This document shows, in pieces, positions 10,378 to 24,624 of a stretch of DNA of 64,000 bases. The stretch lies in assembly GCA_020086605.1 (NCBI GenBank), contig JACBWW010000003.1, positions 57,097,813 through 57,161,812 of the forward strand. The letters are read 5' to 3'. Source of the stretch: Lanius collurio (lineage: Eukaryota; Chordata; Aves; Passeriformes; Laniidae). The notes under the pieces were generated by a model. That model was given only the letters and a program-made list of their open reading frames with translations, ran no database searches and was not told where the DNA came from. The first letter of the stretch is position 1, and every line of letters begins with the position of its first letter. A program made the translations under genes and the position numbers.

Positions 10378-12334
10378 AACCAGCTGCTTTTCTGGGAAGT
10401 GAGTGTCCCTTCTGCAGCTTTACTGGTACAATAGAGAGGACAGGCAGCTCGGGGGCTCTCGTAGGATAAGGATTGAATTCAGAGGGAAAACAAGTAAGTC
10501 AGCATACTCCCAGAAAGGAGTAAAGAGCCCTGAAGTCTTCATTGAATAGTGAGGGTTATAAGAATCTGGGGAGACAAAGTGGTCAGTAGTTGGTCATTAC
10601 CTTGATTACCTTGAACACTCAACAAGGTCGGTCCCAGGAAAGAAATAGTTAGAGGCTGTTACTCACATGAAGTGGATGAACTGAAACTATTTAAAGAATT
10701 CAAGAGGTTGTTAACTTAAAACTTGGTTGAAAATGTTACTCTCTTCCCAAAATTCACCTAACAGAAATATTGCTATTCTTGGCCTGTGTATAAGCTTTCT
10801 AGAAAAAGAAAAAATCATAATAAATATTTGATCTGTGATAAAGTCAAACTGAATTTTTATTTCAACAGGTGTAGTATTAAGCAATTCAATATCTAGGTCC
10901 TCTGCTTGAGCTGGACCAGTGGGATTGACACAGGAGCCTTGCTGGTTTATGACTTGTAGGTTGGAATTAAAAATTACAAGATATTAGTCTATATTTTTCC
11001 AGATGTAAGCAGGGCTACTCAAGAACACAGTAAAAGGGTTTTTGCCATTTAGATCAGATTTACAATCATTAAAACTTTGTGCTTTGTGTACTTCCTGCAG
11101 AAAACTTCATATTGACAAAAAGGATTTTTAAACCAGTGAGTGCCAAGCCAATGATTTCCTCTGTGTGGAGCTGCATAAACAAGATGTATGGAATGATGAA
11201 ACAGAGTTTGGGTACCTTGAGATTGTCTGAGTACTGCTATTTGATTATTTTTAGCCTCTTGAGCTTTTATGTTTTTCCAGTGACAAATAGTTGCTTTTCA
11301 GTATTTTTGGCTTTTAGATCAAAATGCCAAGTAAACATCTTTTTTGATGGAATACCTTTAGAGAAGGACATAGATTGTTATGCTTTTTCATTATTTGCCT
11401 TTGATGATCTGCAGCCTTAAGAAAATAATCCTCTCCACACTTGAATCTCAGACATGGCTTTTCTCTTGTTTGCAGTTTAGTTAATAGATAAGTGAGCACT
11501 GAAAAAGGGAAAAACAAAGAACAACAAGGTGGAAAGGGAAAAAGAAGCAGTAATCAGAACTCTTCCTTTCTGACATCTCATAACTATTATTTCAACAGCA
11601 ATGAAAAATGGAAATGATACAATTTTTAGGAAATCTGTCCAGGAAGGTGGAAAACAAGACTTAGTTCCTATATGACGTAGGCCAGTTATTTAGGGCCATG
11701 TACAGGCAATGAACCAGAAGGGCCTAGAGTTAAGTATCATGAACCTGTGATGTTCAAGCAGTTCAAGCCACCTCTTGTGTACCAAGGAAGGGAAGAAGCA
11801 GTCACATTACCTGGGTTAGGCAGCTGTAGCCACAATGGGAAGCAATGGGGCAGTGCACCCACCTTGGGTGCTGTGATTTCTCCTGGCGACTCTAGGCAGG
11901 AGCTGAGATGTAGCAATGACAACATAACACCTTCTTTCCTTCAACACAGACAAAATACCTTTTTCCTATCTCACTGAGGCATTATAAAAATTAACGTTCT
12001 GGTGGTTTGGTGACTGGGTGCCAGTGACAAAGGTCAGGTAAACACTTGGGCTGTAAGCTGAGGCACTATCTTTCATTAGACCAACCGCAAGAGATAAGGA
12101 CCTGTACAGATACCAGGCCATAGGACCATAAAGGTCCCAGTGCCTTCCATACTCAGTTTGTTTTCATGCTCAGGAGTGGAATTGCAGAGACTAGTGGATG
12201 GCAAGGAAGTGGCAAACGAAAAAAAGTTACGTTTTGCCACATGATATCCATCTTGTGGCCCCAGCTCCTTGTGAGAACAATCTAAAAAGCTATATTTAAA
12301 CTAGATTTCTCAAAGGAAAGGGGCACCTAGCCAT
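10378..12334. other. Intergenic sequence, nothing recognised
   Basis: Both strands lack recognisable domains or repeats. The open frame at 11079-11420 (plus, 113 codons) is rich in hydrophobic residues but shows no signal peptide or family feature. Confidence 0.45.
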
Positions 12335-12417
12335 CTCAGTCCTGCCAGCAAGATGCCAACACCTGTAATGGATGCCCAGAACAATGCAAAGGCATTCCAG
12401 ATACTGCAGCCAACACG

Positions 12418-13184
12418 TTGTCGTTATCTGGGGCCCAGCTCAGATGCCTGTACAGAAACACATGTACTATGGGGAAAAAACAAGAGGAACCAGAGACATG
12501 TGCCTGCCTGGGTGGATATGATTTCACTGGGATCCTGGAGGCAAGATGGAATGGCTCCAATGACTGTAGCATTGGAATGGAAGAGTTTAGACCTTTTTGG
12601 AAAGACAGGTAGGGAGATGAGGAGAGGGTGTAGCCCTCTGTGTCCATGCCTAGCCAGAGAGTATGGAACTCTGCCTCAGGAAGGACAAAATGTCAACAAA
12701 GAGCTTGTGGGTCAAGATTAAAGGGAGGGCAGGGACAGGCGATGTCATAGTGGGGTTCTGCTGCAAGCCACCCAATCAGGAGGCTGGTGTGGATGAAGCC
12801 CTCTATAGACAGATGGTAGTAACCTCAAATTTGCAAACCCTGGCCCTCACTGGGGATTTCAGCCATGGGGATATCTGTTGGAGGGACAACACAGCAGGGC
12901 ATGAGCAATCTCTGAGGCTCCTTGAATGTGTCAATGACAACTTCCTTCTACAAGTGATTGAGGAGCCAACAAGGGAAGGTGCCATGCTGGACCTTGTGCT
13001 CACGAGCAGGGAGCAGCTGATGGGCAATGTGGTGCTTCAAGACAGCCTTGGCTGCAGTGGCCATGAGATGGTGGAGTTTGAGGTCTGCAGGGCAGTGAGC
13101 AAGCAGCGAGTTCATTGCCCTGGACCAGAGAAGAGCAGACTTTGGCCTCTACAACAGCATACTCAGTTGAGTCCCCTAGGATAG
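12418..13184 (+). pseudogene. CR1 APE-type endonuclease remnant, near complete
   Basis: CR1 endonuclease nicks target DNA to prime reverse transcription. The first part (12418-12612) and the second (12663-13184) are in different frames, so a frameshift separates them near 12600-12660. The second frame holds SLWVKIKGRAGTGDVIVGFC, then CKPPNQEAGVDEALYRQM. LTGDFSHGDICW keeps the catalytic D of the GDFN-like loop, though N is replaced by S. EPTREGAMLDLVLTSREQL and CSGHEMVEF end the domain, where the normal SDH is changed to SGH. So at least two active-site positions are altered. Confidence 0.9.
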
Positions 13185-13689
13185 AGCTCTAGACAGCACA
13201 GGGGCCAAAAAATGCTAGCTGATAATCAAGGATCACTTCCTCCTATCTCAGGCGTGATTCATCCCAACAAGGAAGAAATGTGGCAAAATCTGCACAGATG
13301 GATAAGGAGCTGCTGAGCAATTTCAGAGCAAAAAAAAAGAAGCTTTCCAAAGGTAGAAAAGATGACATGTGACATGGGAGGAATACAGGGGAACTGCACA
13401 GGAAGTTAAGCGTAAGGTTAGGGAAACCAAGGCCCAGTTAGAATAGAGTCTGGCCTCCACAGATATGTTGCAAGCAAAAGGAAAACCAGTGATAATGTGG
13501 ATCCTCTCCAGATGGAAACAAGAGACCTGACCATGCTGGACAGAGAGAAGGCTGATGTTCTCAGTCACTCCTATGCTTCAGTCTTCAAATGCCATAGCCA
13601 TGGGAAGTGCAAATGCAGGGACTCAGAGAATGAAGACCCTAAGCCCACTGCAGGAGAGGAGCAGGTTCAAGGTTCAGGAATCTGAAAGT

Positions 13690-14667
13690 GCACAAGTCCA
13701 GGGGACCTGATGGAGATTCCTGAGGGAGATGGCAGATGAAGTTGCCAGTTGAAAAATCCTGGCAGTCAGGTAAAGTTCCCAATGACTGAAAAAATGGAGA
13801 TATAATGTCTTACTCAGCAACATGGACAGTGGAATTGAGTTCACTCTCAGCAGAGTCACTGATAGCCCCAAGCTGTATGGGGCAGTCAACATGCTGGAGG
13901 AAAGAGATGCCATCCAAGGTCCATCCAGAGGGACCTTGACAAGCTTGAGAGATGAGCCAGTGCAAAACTCATGAAGTTCAACAAAACGAAGTGCAAGGTC
14001 CTAAACCTGGGTCGTGGCAATCCCAGGCACACCTACAGGCTGGGCAGAGAAGTGATTGAGGGCAACCCTGCACAGAAAGACTTGGAGGTGATGGTTGGTT
14101 AAAATCATGACTCACCCTGAGCCATCAATGAGCACTCACGGCCCAGAGAGACAAATGAATCCTGGACTGCAGCAAAAGGACCATGAGCAGCAGGCTGAGA
14201 GATGTGATTCTCCCCCCCTACTCTGCTCTCATGAGACATCACTGTGGCGTCCCCAACATAAGAAGGACATGGAACTGTTGGACCAAGTCCAGAGGAGACC
14301 GCAAAGTTGATGAGGACTGGAGCACCTCCTCTTCAAAGACAAGCTGGGAAAGTTGAAGCTGTTCAACCTGGAGAAGAGAAAGTTACGTGGAGACCTCATA
14401 GCAGCCTTTCAGTATCTGATGGGGGCCTACAGGGAAGCTGGAGAAGGGCTCTTTGTCAAGAACTGTAATGATAAGACAAGGGGTAATGAGTATAAAATGA
14501 AAGAGGGGAGGTTTAGGCTGAATATTAGGAAGATGTTCTTTACTGTGAAGGTGGTGAGACACTGGAGCAGGTTGCCCAGAGAGATTTTGAATGCCCCAAC
14601 CCTGGCAATGTTCAAGGTCAGGTTGGACAAGGCCTTGAGCAAACTCTCTACTGAGAAGTGTCCCTGA
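13690..14667 (+). pseudogene. CR1 reverse transcriptase remnant
   Basis: Only the edges of RT survive. At about 13832-13885 the frame reads through the stretch that should contain the catalytic F-A-D-D box, but it is decayed to VTDSPKL, so the Asp pair is lost. Homology jumps from the RT start (near 13800) to this point, showing a deletion of several hundred bases. The last frame (14353-14667) is open for 104 codons: FNLEKRKLRGDLIAAFQYLM, GRFRLNIRKMFFTVK, HWSRLPREI. No active enzyme is possible. Confidence 0.88.
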
Positions 14668-14755
14668 CCATGGCAGGAGGAGTTGGAACTAGATGATCTT
14701 TAAGGTCCCTTCCAAACCTTAACATTCTATTATTCTGGGATTCTGTGATTCTAAA

Positions 14756-17700
14756 CATCATTGGATGATTCAAAAATTTTTAAAATCCCGAGAGAAATTA
14801 TAATTGTCACCTTGTACAGATAAAAATGTCCTTTTTGTGTATAGCTTTCCTGTTTGAAGTGTTTCTTAACCGCAACACCTCTAGAAAAGATGACAAGCAA
14901 TGAGCCTTCTCCATTGGTTCCAAGTCCAGAACTCTCTGGAGAGCTCACGATGTGGTACTGGATCATACTGCTTGTTAGCTGGGTCATTTGGTTATTAGAA
15001 ATTGCTCACACTCTAGTCCTAGGCTGTTTGTTAGCTGTGTGCAGCAGCAGTAAAGAGGCTCATTGTGCACTAAATAAACTCTATTACACATTTAAATGTT
15101 ATTTTTGGTAGTGTAGAGCCAGAGTGATTATCCATATAATATTCAGATTTCTCCCAAGCTCTTTACCTTACTCTCCAAATCACATGTCAGAGGAGAGCTG
15201 CTCAGCCAGCTTTCCTTGCATGGCCACTGAAGACCAGCAGTGTATCTGGGATAAAACCCACACACTGACTGCAGGAGTTTGCTTTGCTTCAGTTTGTCCA
15301 TTACAACTCTTTCCCACCAAAGCTGTAATAACCAATTCTGCCTCCTTAAAAATGTAAAACCGGCTGATGTATCCAGTGGAAACATTAGCCATGGAAATGC
15401 CCCAGGGGAGTCTTAACCTGCCCTTCCTCAGACCCAGCCATGCTGGCTGGTACCTGCAAGCTTCGTGTCACACAGTGGGGAGCAGCTGTGTTCCCCCATC
15501 AGCCACACCATTCCTGGTCCTGACCCTGTGTTGCTGAGCATCTGTCTGCAGGCATTTTACTGCTCATGATTTTTCTGTGATAGCAGTTTTCTCTTAAGCT
15601 CTCATCTGAAGTGCTGTGCCTCTCTCAGGGTCAAAATTATGTCAGCATCATGCAGGATTATGTCTGGCTGGAAAATCTGAGATGTCCAACATCAATCAAA
15701 TACTTGTGCAGGGCACTGTAACAGGAAACGAGTCCTTGCCCTGTTGAAGAGTCCGTTTGAATGCACAAGATAGGCAAAGGGATACATGCAACAAGGTAAA
15801 ATCAATGTTCCCACATTCTACAACAAGGCAACAGCCAAGCCAGCAGCAGAGTCAGTCTCCTTCTTAGAGTTATGCCTGACCTCTGGACCAGCCAACAACA
15901 GTTCACAATCTAACATGGGGAAGCTGCTTTTGATCCCGAATTAGTCCTGTAAGAATGACATGACAAGCACTACAGAATACCAACAGAAGACATTTTTATG
16001 GAGGCATTTGTTTAATTTAATTGAGCAAACAGTTTAATTAGATTTTTCTCACACACCAGATAAACAGCATTTCGTTCTGTCCTGTTCTGTATCTTGTAAA
16101 TGATTCTTAGATGTGGTTTCCCAAAAGTCATTCTTTAAATTTGAATGATTAACCACAGCCAGTGAATTTTTGCTCATATGATATGTCAAACTAAAGGCAA
16201 AATTAAAATTAAAATTATAATGTCATTTTGTGCTGGTTCCAAATTCAACCAGTTGGAATAATCTCAACGCCCATGAATGCAATCATTTTTCTTTTCAGGC
16301 AGTCAAGGCAGATGTCTTCATCTGCTTTCTTTGTAAGCACAGAGGCAGAGGAACCTTGACAGTGCAGTACACTATGGATCCTAAAGCCTACCACCTCTTC
16401 CATCGTGAGTGGTGGAGCACAGTGCTGCAAGTCCCTCAGGATATATCACTGATCAGAAAGATCAAATTGTACATAGCAGAACAAAGTGAAAGAGATGTAA
16501 CTCACTTCAAGCGCAGCGTTGGTTCCCTGAACTTCCTCCCTTTGTGCCTCATTGAGCCTTGGGGAGAGAGGAATTAGGAAGGAAGTAGAGCAATTGCTGA
16601 GAGATAAAAGCATCGAGGCCAAAAATTAGGGAAAGATTCAGACTTTCAGAGTTGCCAAGCTTTTACCCTTCATTGAATCAGCCCCTTCAGGATCACTTAG
16701 GAGGACAAGTAATCTCTGTTTGCAGATGCCACTTCACAGCACCAAAAGGGAGAGGGGGACAGTGACTGTTTTCCCTGAGATGCACTCAGCCCTACCTGGA
16801 AATATCAGATCCCGTGTGTGAGCAGTGAGACTGGGACAGCAGCATGTGCAGATGAAGGACAGGAAATCTCCCTCACAGGGAAGCTTGGGTACCAAGCAGT
16901 TTAATTTGCCTTCTTTACCTGCAGGATTCAAGGAAGAACAAGTAACTCTTCACTAATCTCCCTTCCCCCATTCACATGGGTCTGGATGCAGTCTTCTGGC
17001 AATAACACATATTAAGCAGCAACTCTCCAATGAACTAGAATTCATGGAAAAGGCTATGTTAGTGTCAGATTTTCTGGAAGCTATCTTTTGATATTCCCTA
17101 TAACCCAAAAATTTAATGCCAGATTACTTCTTTTAAGTCATCTTCATGTCCAGTGGTGCTAGCTGACTGTGTAAGGCAGAGACAGATGTTTTTTATTATC
17201 TTGCCAGTACAAATTGCCTCACAGTCAGGCATTAGGAAAGTTGGGCTAAGGTTTTTAGCCATCAAATCATTTCTCAGAGACTGGATATGGCAGAAGTATG
17301 AAAACAGTGCATGTAAAATCCTTGGAAATAAGCTATTTTTATGAATGGTTAAATTACAAGATTTAGAGAAGAACTTCTGACCTCTTCTAATTCTTATGTT
17401 GTAATAATACTGTAAGATTATAAATAACCTGCAATAGTTGTTTTGGGCTGTTTGTTACATTTAGAAAGGGGGTGGGGGGCAAAATAGTATCTCAACAAAA
17501 AAGTGCACAGTAAACCTGACTTAATTGTTCTTGAAAGTCACTGTCATTTTAGCTGATCCAAGATATATTCCAAGATAAATGTTTGCTTTTAATATTTAGC
17601 AAAGATTATGGAGAGTTAAAATGAGGAACCAATATGCAACACAGGTGGTCTGGGACACAAAACCTCTATTTATGTTTCTTGCAGCTGGTATTTAGTGTGT

Positions 17701-20700
17701 GCTGAAACTAAAAAGAATACAGTACAAAAGAATTCTGACAATGAATTTGTATACCTGGAAGTTTGTTAGAGATTTGATTTCACAGATATATACATTGGTG
17801 TAAGGATAGCACTTCCACTTAAAGGCTTTCTCTCAGATACTTGGCCAATCATAACTGCAACCATTATTTCTATTGAGGTAAGAGAGGTGGCTCTGATCAT
17901 TAAAATATTTCACATTTTGCATGATGAATAGGGTTTTTAGCCAGAAAAAAGTCACATTTTTCTTTGTAACTCTTTCAAATATGTGCTCTTTTATTTTAAA
18001 CAAATTTATTCTTCCTATCAGCTCCTTGATATTCAGAGACAGTTTAAGGCAGGATACTTCAAGACAGGTCAGAATCTGAACTTTTCCAGTGACATTTAAA
18101 TCTTAACTATAAAATTATTTCCATTTTTCAGATGCTCTCAGCAATTCAACTCACATTCAGCTCATATTTCTCTCAGTACCTACTATATCATTGCATTATT
18201 TAACATACAAGTGGTTCCCCATGTTATGAATCAGTATCCCAGCAATATACCTTCTTTCACTGATGAAATGAGAAACTTTTGGCACCCCACACTGATTGAT
18301 GGCTGGCATACAGTAATCTATCATGGAAGCTGCAGCAAAAAGAACTCAAATGCGTGTGTGTGGCCATCATCTTGTGCCAGTAAAACAAGGCAGTTTTACT
18401 CCATGGGAAAGCACAGAGTCCCTACAGTATCCTTTATCATTCAGGTGGAATTGTCAGCATCTTGCTCTCCTGAAAGTTCCCATCACCATGCCATTTAAAC
18501 ACCAGGAACAACATCAGTGCTACGGAGCAATGGGCCTATATTCAAAATAAGGTACATTGCTTGAAAAGATACCAAATAGTCATCCACCTCGAAGATTTCA
18601 AGATTGTTTCAATGAAATAAAGATCCCTCTCTTTGAATACAGGCTGATGAAGACTTCAGCTCAATATGGAGCTACAGGAGAGAAAAAAGGATTAAAAGAA
18701 ACATTGACTAGACATTGCAAGCTTGTGGAGTAGCATAAAGAGTACTGCAAGACACACAATGCATAATAAACTAATTGCTTAGCCATTCCTGGAACTGGGT
18801 ATGCAGCCTTTATTATAGCACTTCAAAAGAGAACTCTGGAATTGTAGGGATCAAAGGAGGATAACAAAATACAGATTTGATAAAGACAGGGATTGCTTAT
18901 CTTTAGAAGAGTAAATCAGAAGAGGACACGAGAAAAGTACAGAGTAATGAATAGTCTGGGAAAAGTAGACAAAGAATTTCAGCTTTTGACCAGGACTCCA
19001 TTTATGCTAGAACAGTTCAGAAAGGACGTCCAATGTCTGCTCCAGCCCTAAAATGAGTTATGGCCCTCTACTTCATATGCTTTTGGCCTATGAATATGGG
19101 TAGATACCCATCTACCTCAGAGATGAAAGAAAATTCAAAGCCAGAACATATTCTTTCATGAATAAGAACACTCAAATGACAAAAAAAACCCAGCATGGAA
19201 TTAATCTGGGAGTACATAGCAACCTTTGCTTCAAGCTTCAGGCTAACCTCTCTTTGTGAGGCATCAGGATGAGGAATGAAATGATGCAATATTATTCTGT
19301 GCCCTGTACCATTGTTAGCATACAACCATCAGTCCTTTTTTCATTAAAGATGGCAGAACTGCAAGGTGCAGCTCCATGGCCACTGAGCTGTGCAGGCTCC
19401 TCTCCTTGCTCAACAGCATCCTTCCTCAGAGCTGGGTATTCCACCACCCAAGTGAACATGTGCTCCCCTTTCCAGGAACTGATTTCATGGTTCAAAAAAA
19501 TCACATCACCTCTCAGTAGGGGAAAGTCTCTTCAAGTTTCCCATTTTATTGGACAGAAAGGAGAGGTCCCTAAGAGGTCAATGCAGAGCAAAAACCCAAA
19601 TCCAGAGCTTTGAATTGCTGCCTGAAGGTGGTTCTTTTAACTCCAGAGGCATTTTAAGGAGATTGACCTGGGAGGCTGGATGCTACAAGGGTGGTGATGC
19701 TACTTAGTCTCTGTATACTACAACCATACCCAGGGTAAATATTTATTTAATAACTTTCTTAAAACCTTCATAACAAATTCTAGTCACCTTTGTACCTGAA
19801 ATTGGGAATTTGAATCTGTAATTTGATAACAACTTTAAAAGCAGTACAATAAAGCTTTTACTTCAAAAAAGAAGCCTGGGCAATGATTAACAGGATTAAT
19901 CCCACCAACATAAAACCAAACAGCAGCATGCTGTAAAGCCCTGTAGATGAACTGTCTTGAACAGAAATAAATAAACTGAAAATAAACTTCCATGACTTAA
20001 TTCTTCCCGTTTTTTATAAATGTATAATACAGAAGTAACTCAAATTAAGCCTGAAGAATAATTCAGGTGTAAACAACCAGAAATGAAACCACAGACCACA
20101 ACAATGCATGAAGAATTAAAACCAAAACTAACACAATGGCAAAGTCACAAAACCAAAAGTGGACAAGTGATGGATAAATCTTTTGCATATATTTTTAGTG
20201 AGCAAATACTAAAGGAGCAAAGGAATGCCACTTACAGAACTGCAGACTTCTGTTTCTCCACAAAAGACTTTATGGATTTATATGTGTTTAGTGGATTTCC
20301 CCCATAACATGTACATTCATTTATTCTTTGTCTATTAAAAATCTCCAATAAACAATGTCCCTTGAGCTGATGAGAACAACTTAAAAGAAGCATATTGTCA
20401 CAGATGACAGTGAGGCAGAATTGATCTAGACAGATTTATTCCCAGGTTTAGCAAGAAATTCACAATTACTGCAAAAAGAAAGGAGAGAAAAATTACTTTT
20501 GCTTGGGGCAGTTAATGGCTCCTACACTATCCCTTGCCTCTTAATCACTTGCTGCGGTGAAGCAACAATCAATATAGTGTAAAAGAGATCACAAGAGGAC
20601 CCAAATCAGGTCTCACTAAAATCAGTGGTAGGGAAAAAAAAAGCCTTCCCTAGGGGAGGTTCTCTGAGAGCCATAGTAGAGGACCTGCAGTTCAAGAGCT

Positions 20701-21614
20701 GATACCAAGGTGACTTTGAGCCACAGTTGTACTCTCCAATTAAGGCTGCTGCAGAGGACTGAGACAGATCCTCAGGGAATGCATCCCAGTCAGGACAACA
20801 TCGCTGGCCACTGCAGTAACACGATACTGAGAGTCTTGCTTTCACCTGACCCCATTGTGTTACTTCCTGACTGTTCTCCCTGCACCAGGTCCCATAGAGA
20901 GTGCTCAGAGGACAGCAGTGGGTCTGCTTCCATGGGGCTTGCACAGAAGGGATGACAAGAGACAAAAGCTGAGGCATCTGACACTCTGTGCTGCTGGGAC
21001 TCAGGCCCAGAATAGCAGAGGTGGAGCAGACACAGAAGGCTTCACACTCTCCAGAGACAGTAAAGAGTTATAAGAAGGAAGAGAGCTGATCACAGCATTT
21101 CTCCAGAGGACCTTCAGGCATTATTTCCTTGCCATAGGATCTCTGTATAACCTAGATGCAATAATGTTGTACCTGTGCCTTGTTTCTACTGAAAGTAAAC
21201 CACTACATCACTGACTTCAGAGTGGAGGGATGGGAGACAGGATGACCACTGTTTTACACTGTGAGCTCCTAGGATTGTAATATGAGAAGAGTCTCAGGTT
21301 CTATGAAAATTGCAGGTCAGACACTTTTGAAATTTTCTCTTTATTATTTTATTGCAAATAAAAAGTTTTTTTTAAAAGAAGATTTTTTTTTCCTAAAATT
21401 ATGTTGCTAGACAAAACTAAAGTATGTACTCTGGCCTCTCTCCAAGGCTGATTACAAACCTGGATTTGCAATATAATTAAAAAATGAAATAATTACAAGG
21501 CTAAGACATGAAGAAAGGATTTTTAATGTTCCACACCCAGCTTTGCTCCTGATCTGTCAGTGACCTCAGGCAACAAACCAAAACCGGCTTAAACTCCATC
21601 AAAGTTTCACATCT
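14756..21614. other. Long unique stretch, nothing firm
   Basis: Almost 7 kb without a recognisable transposon, RNA gene or domain. Open frames of 70-123 codons (for example 16230-16577 plus and 20606-20977 minus) have no motifs and overlap others on the opposite strand. At 16000-16230 a TTAAT/ATTA-rich, repeat-free block resembles a conserved noncoding segment, but only by texture. Confidence 0.4.
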
Positions 21615-22860
21615 GGAGGCATCAAATCGGTAGAGGTGTTCTTGTAAAGTCAGACTAAAGGTCCATCCGATCCAATATTGTTCTTGCAAGCATGGTTGGA
21701 TGCCCAGGTGAAAGATGTAAGAACCCAGCAAGAATGTAAATTACATTTTATTCTATACAGCTCAGTCTCTGCCTGTCTGTGGTTCATGAACTTGCTCAGC
21801 AATGGAAATATCTTTGCATGTAATAACCCTCTGTGCATCTTTCTTTCCCAAATGTAGCTAATGGTTTTTTAAGCCTATGTAAACATTTTGCTTCCACAAC
21901 CTCTTCTACCATTAGGCTTTTTAGGTGCTGCTAAAAGATAAGCCAATTCATCCTTTTGATCAGCCCCATTATCCAGTGCCTGCTTATTTTCTCATTCTAT
22001 TCTACTATTTTAGTGATTGGAATACCAAAAATTCATTTTGCCCTCATGAAGCTATCTACACCACACAGAATGTTTTATTCTCTATTTCCCTCCCACAAGT
22101 TTATAATATACATCTTTGGTTTCTAGTCAACATTGAGTTGATTTTTTCATAGAATTCTTGGAGGTTTTTTCTCCCAAGTTCTTGGTTATAATCCCAATAT
22201 TTCACTCCTGATGATCAATGACTACTTCACAGCCTGTTCTTCATAAGTTTTTCTCCATACATGTTACTATTTTATGTTTGTTCTTTCTTGTTCAGTATCA
22301 TGGGAGTTTTTCTAAATTCTTTACAAGGGGTTTTCATTTTACAATTTTAAATAGTTTAGTGTCATGAGCAAACTTTGTCATCTTACTATTTGCATCCTTT
22401 CCTAAACCAGCTATGAAGATACTGAACTGTGCATGCTGACTGAGAATGTCTATGGGACACCAGTGGGACTTTCCACCATTGACAAAACTGACAGCTTAAT
22501 CCTGACCTTTTTTCTTGTGCCTTTTAACCACTCTTTCATCTATGCAAGAACCTTTCCTTTTATCCTTTGGCAGCTCATTTTCTTTAAAAGTCTTTGATGA
22601 GAAGCCTTATCAAGGGTCTTCTAGAAACCCAAGCATCACCTGGATCATCCTTGTCTGTGTGGTTATTGACTCCTTCAAAGGATAAATTTATGATGCACAA
22701 CTCTATAAATGCCACAGGGACTCTTCCCCAATATATCATATTTACCCACATGGCTGCTAATGTTTCACTTTATTGTAGTTTCTATCATCTTACCTAGTGT
22801 GGATGTTTGCTTTAACGGCCTGTAGTTTCCCGAGTTTTCCCCTACTCTTACTCTTTCCAT
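21615..22860 (-). mobile_element. Ancient CR1 LINE fragment
   Basis: The left side is the reverse complement of the old CR1 3' UTR ('gactaaaggtccatccgatc', near 21654-21673). Moving right it passes the RT C-terminus and palm region in the order expected for a minus-strand element. Landmarks include 'tcatgagcaaactttgtcat' (22362-22381), the 'gggacaccagtgggactttc' block (22454-22473), 'aagccttatcaagggtcttc' (22601-22620) and 'ggcctgtagtttcccgag' (22818-22835). Divergence is very high and no frame is open, so this predates bird diversification or nearly so. Confidence 0.72.
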
Positions 22861-22926
22861 TCCACTGACACCACAGTAGTTTTATGCCTGAGGTTCAGTT
22901 AATAACCAGTCACAAGATGTCAGGCA

Positions 22927-23045
22927 GAGTCACAGAATCACAGAGCCTCTCCAATTGAAAGAGATCCATAAAGATCATCAAGTTCAACTCCCTGCTCTTT
23001 GTAGTACTTAGATCAGAGCAGATAAATCTGGCCCACTTATTTCAG
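22927..23045 (-). mobile_element. CR1 3' end fragment
   Basis: 'agagtcacagaatcacagag' followed by 'gatccataaagatcatcaag' and 'ttcaactccctgctc' is the reverse complement of a CR1 3' terminus. It is short and abuts the ancient CR1 to its left. The right edge is approximate. Confidence 0.75.
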
Positions 23046-24585
23046 GTACCAAATTTGATCTTAGCTTGGAAAAATCTTTAAAACCTCAAAATTCTATTGA
23101 AACTAAGAAATGTCTAATGAATAAACTTATTCCTCACATTCAACCCATTTTATTTCACCTATCTCAGTAAGACAAAAACCAAGCCATTTTATGAAGAAAA
23201 TCAAAACCACAAGGGAAGGTTCTCCTCTTTTGAGAAGAAAAATTTGCATTGATTAATGCAAACCCATTTTTCAATGTGTTGAGCTCATGCAAGAGATTGC
23301 AAGCCGGAGCAGCCAGAGCATGGCAGGCACCTCTTGCAGTCATGGGGTCAATGACATAGAGAGAAGGTGCAGATGTTGTAGGGAGGGTAATAATTTCTTA
23401 AAATAGCTACAAGACTCTTTTCCAGAAACCATTTTTCAGGTGGCCCGAATGCTGATAAAATTGGTGTTCCTTGGCTTTGCTGCTCAAAGAAAGATCTTGG
23501 TGCCTGTCCTAATAGTGCATAAACTGCACAATAAGATAGGGGAGAGGTTGTCATTGTATTGCACATATTTCACTTCCTAGGAACGTAACAGCACCTGCAG
23601 GAGGGTAAAGTCTGTCAGGTTTGAGGAAAGCAAGAGAAAGAAGCACCTATATGATGAACTCCATTCCCTGTGATTAACCTGGATTTGAAAGGGATGACAG
23701 TGCTCTACAGTGTAAAGGCAGAAAAACATTTCACTCCACTTTTACTCTGAGGTGATTTGTATGTACTATTCACTGTGCTATTCCTGTTTACTTTTACTAA
23801 AATGCCACTGATGGATACCTGGGGAAAGAGGCAGTTACAGTAACAGCTTTGCCTTCCAGCAGCATTTTAGCATCATTTATAAACCATCAAAGCTCAACAT
23901 AAACCAGCTATTTTTGCACTTGATTTTCAGTCTCTCCATACATTGCAGGAAAGAATAGTTACTACAACTCTACAAGCTGAGACCAGTAAAGCAAATAGAT
24001 CAACGGAAAAAAAATTTTTTTTTCATAACAATGGCTTTTGGGTTTCTTTGCAATGAAATACTAGTCTGCAAATTTTCTGGAAAGTTCTGATATTCAGGGA
24101 AAAAAAAAAAAAGGAGTAAGGAATTATTTTCAAATGTGATTCACAGAACAATTGAGAATTATGAAAACTGTTTTCTAAATGGATCTGCTTACAGGTACTG
24201 ATGAGAAGAGAACTACAAATTCAATGCCAGCTCACTCTATTGAAAATTAGACTGGGAGTGTATGTCTACAAGATTGTTTCCTAGTGTGTTTAATGCATTT
24301 TGCTGCTTTCTGTTAAGACAGATAGCATACTAAACAGATCTGAGGCGTTCTTCACTGCAGCTCTGGAGCATTCTTTTTAATGGAGGGTATAATCTCATTA
24401 CAAGCTCTGGTAATCATCTAGATTACAATCTTAATTGCCAAAGTAGGTAAAATAGATAAAACATATTTCATCTGTCCCCTCCACCTCCTTTCTTTTTCTT
24501 TTTAAAGGTTCAGCAAATGAGGAGTGGATTTTTTTTTCTCTCTCATGAGCTTTTAAGTACCAGAAAGGTTTCTTTGTCTTTGTTA

Positions 24586-24624
24586 TCCTCTGCACAGATC
24601 CTCTGCACAGATCCTCTGCGAGAT
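24586..24624. repeat. 13-bp tandem repeat, three copies
   Basis: The unit 'tcctctgcacaga' occurs twice exactly (24586-24598, 24599-24611), then once imperfectly. It is a small minisatellite-like slip. Confidence 0.85.

Larger units (their letters stand above)
12335..14755 (+). mobile_element. CR1 LINE, endonuclease to 3' end, RT palm deleted
   Basis: The element runs from the endonuclease start (QLRCLYRNTCTMGKKQEE, near 12436-12490) through endonuclease, linker (DREKADVLSHSYASVFK, near 13535-13590), a short RT start (near 13690-13800) and the RT C-terminus (QVQRRPQS; KRKLRGDLIAAFQYLMGA; RFRLNIRKMFFT; HWSRLPREI) to the 3' UTR ('ggaactagatgatctttaag') and a tail of 'attctattattctgggattc' type. 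It lacks ORF1 (5'-truncated) and most of the RT palm. Its 3' UTR resembles the copy at 56590-57238 more than the one at 44023. Confidence 0.92.

Noticed and set aside
18211..18550. Overlapping plus-strand frames that could be an exon
   Set aside because: No family resemblance and no convincing splice sites on both sides.
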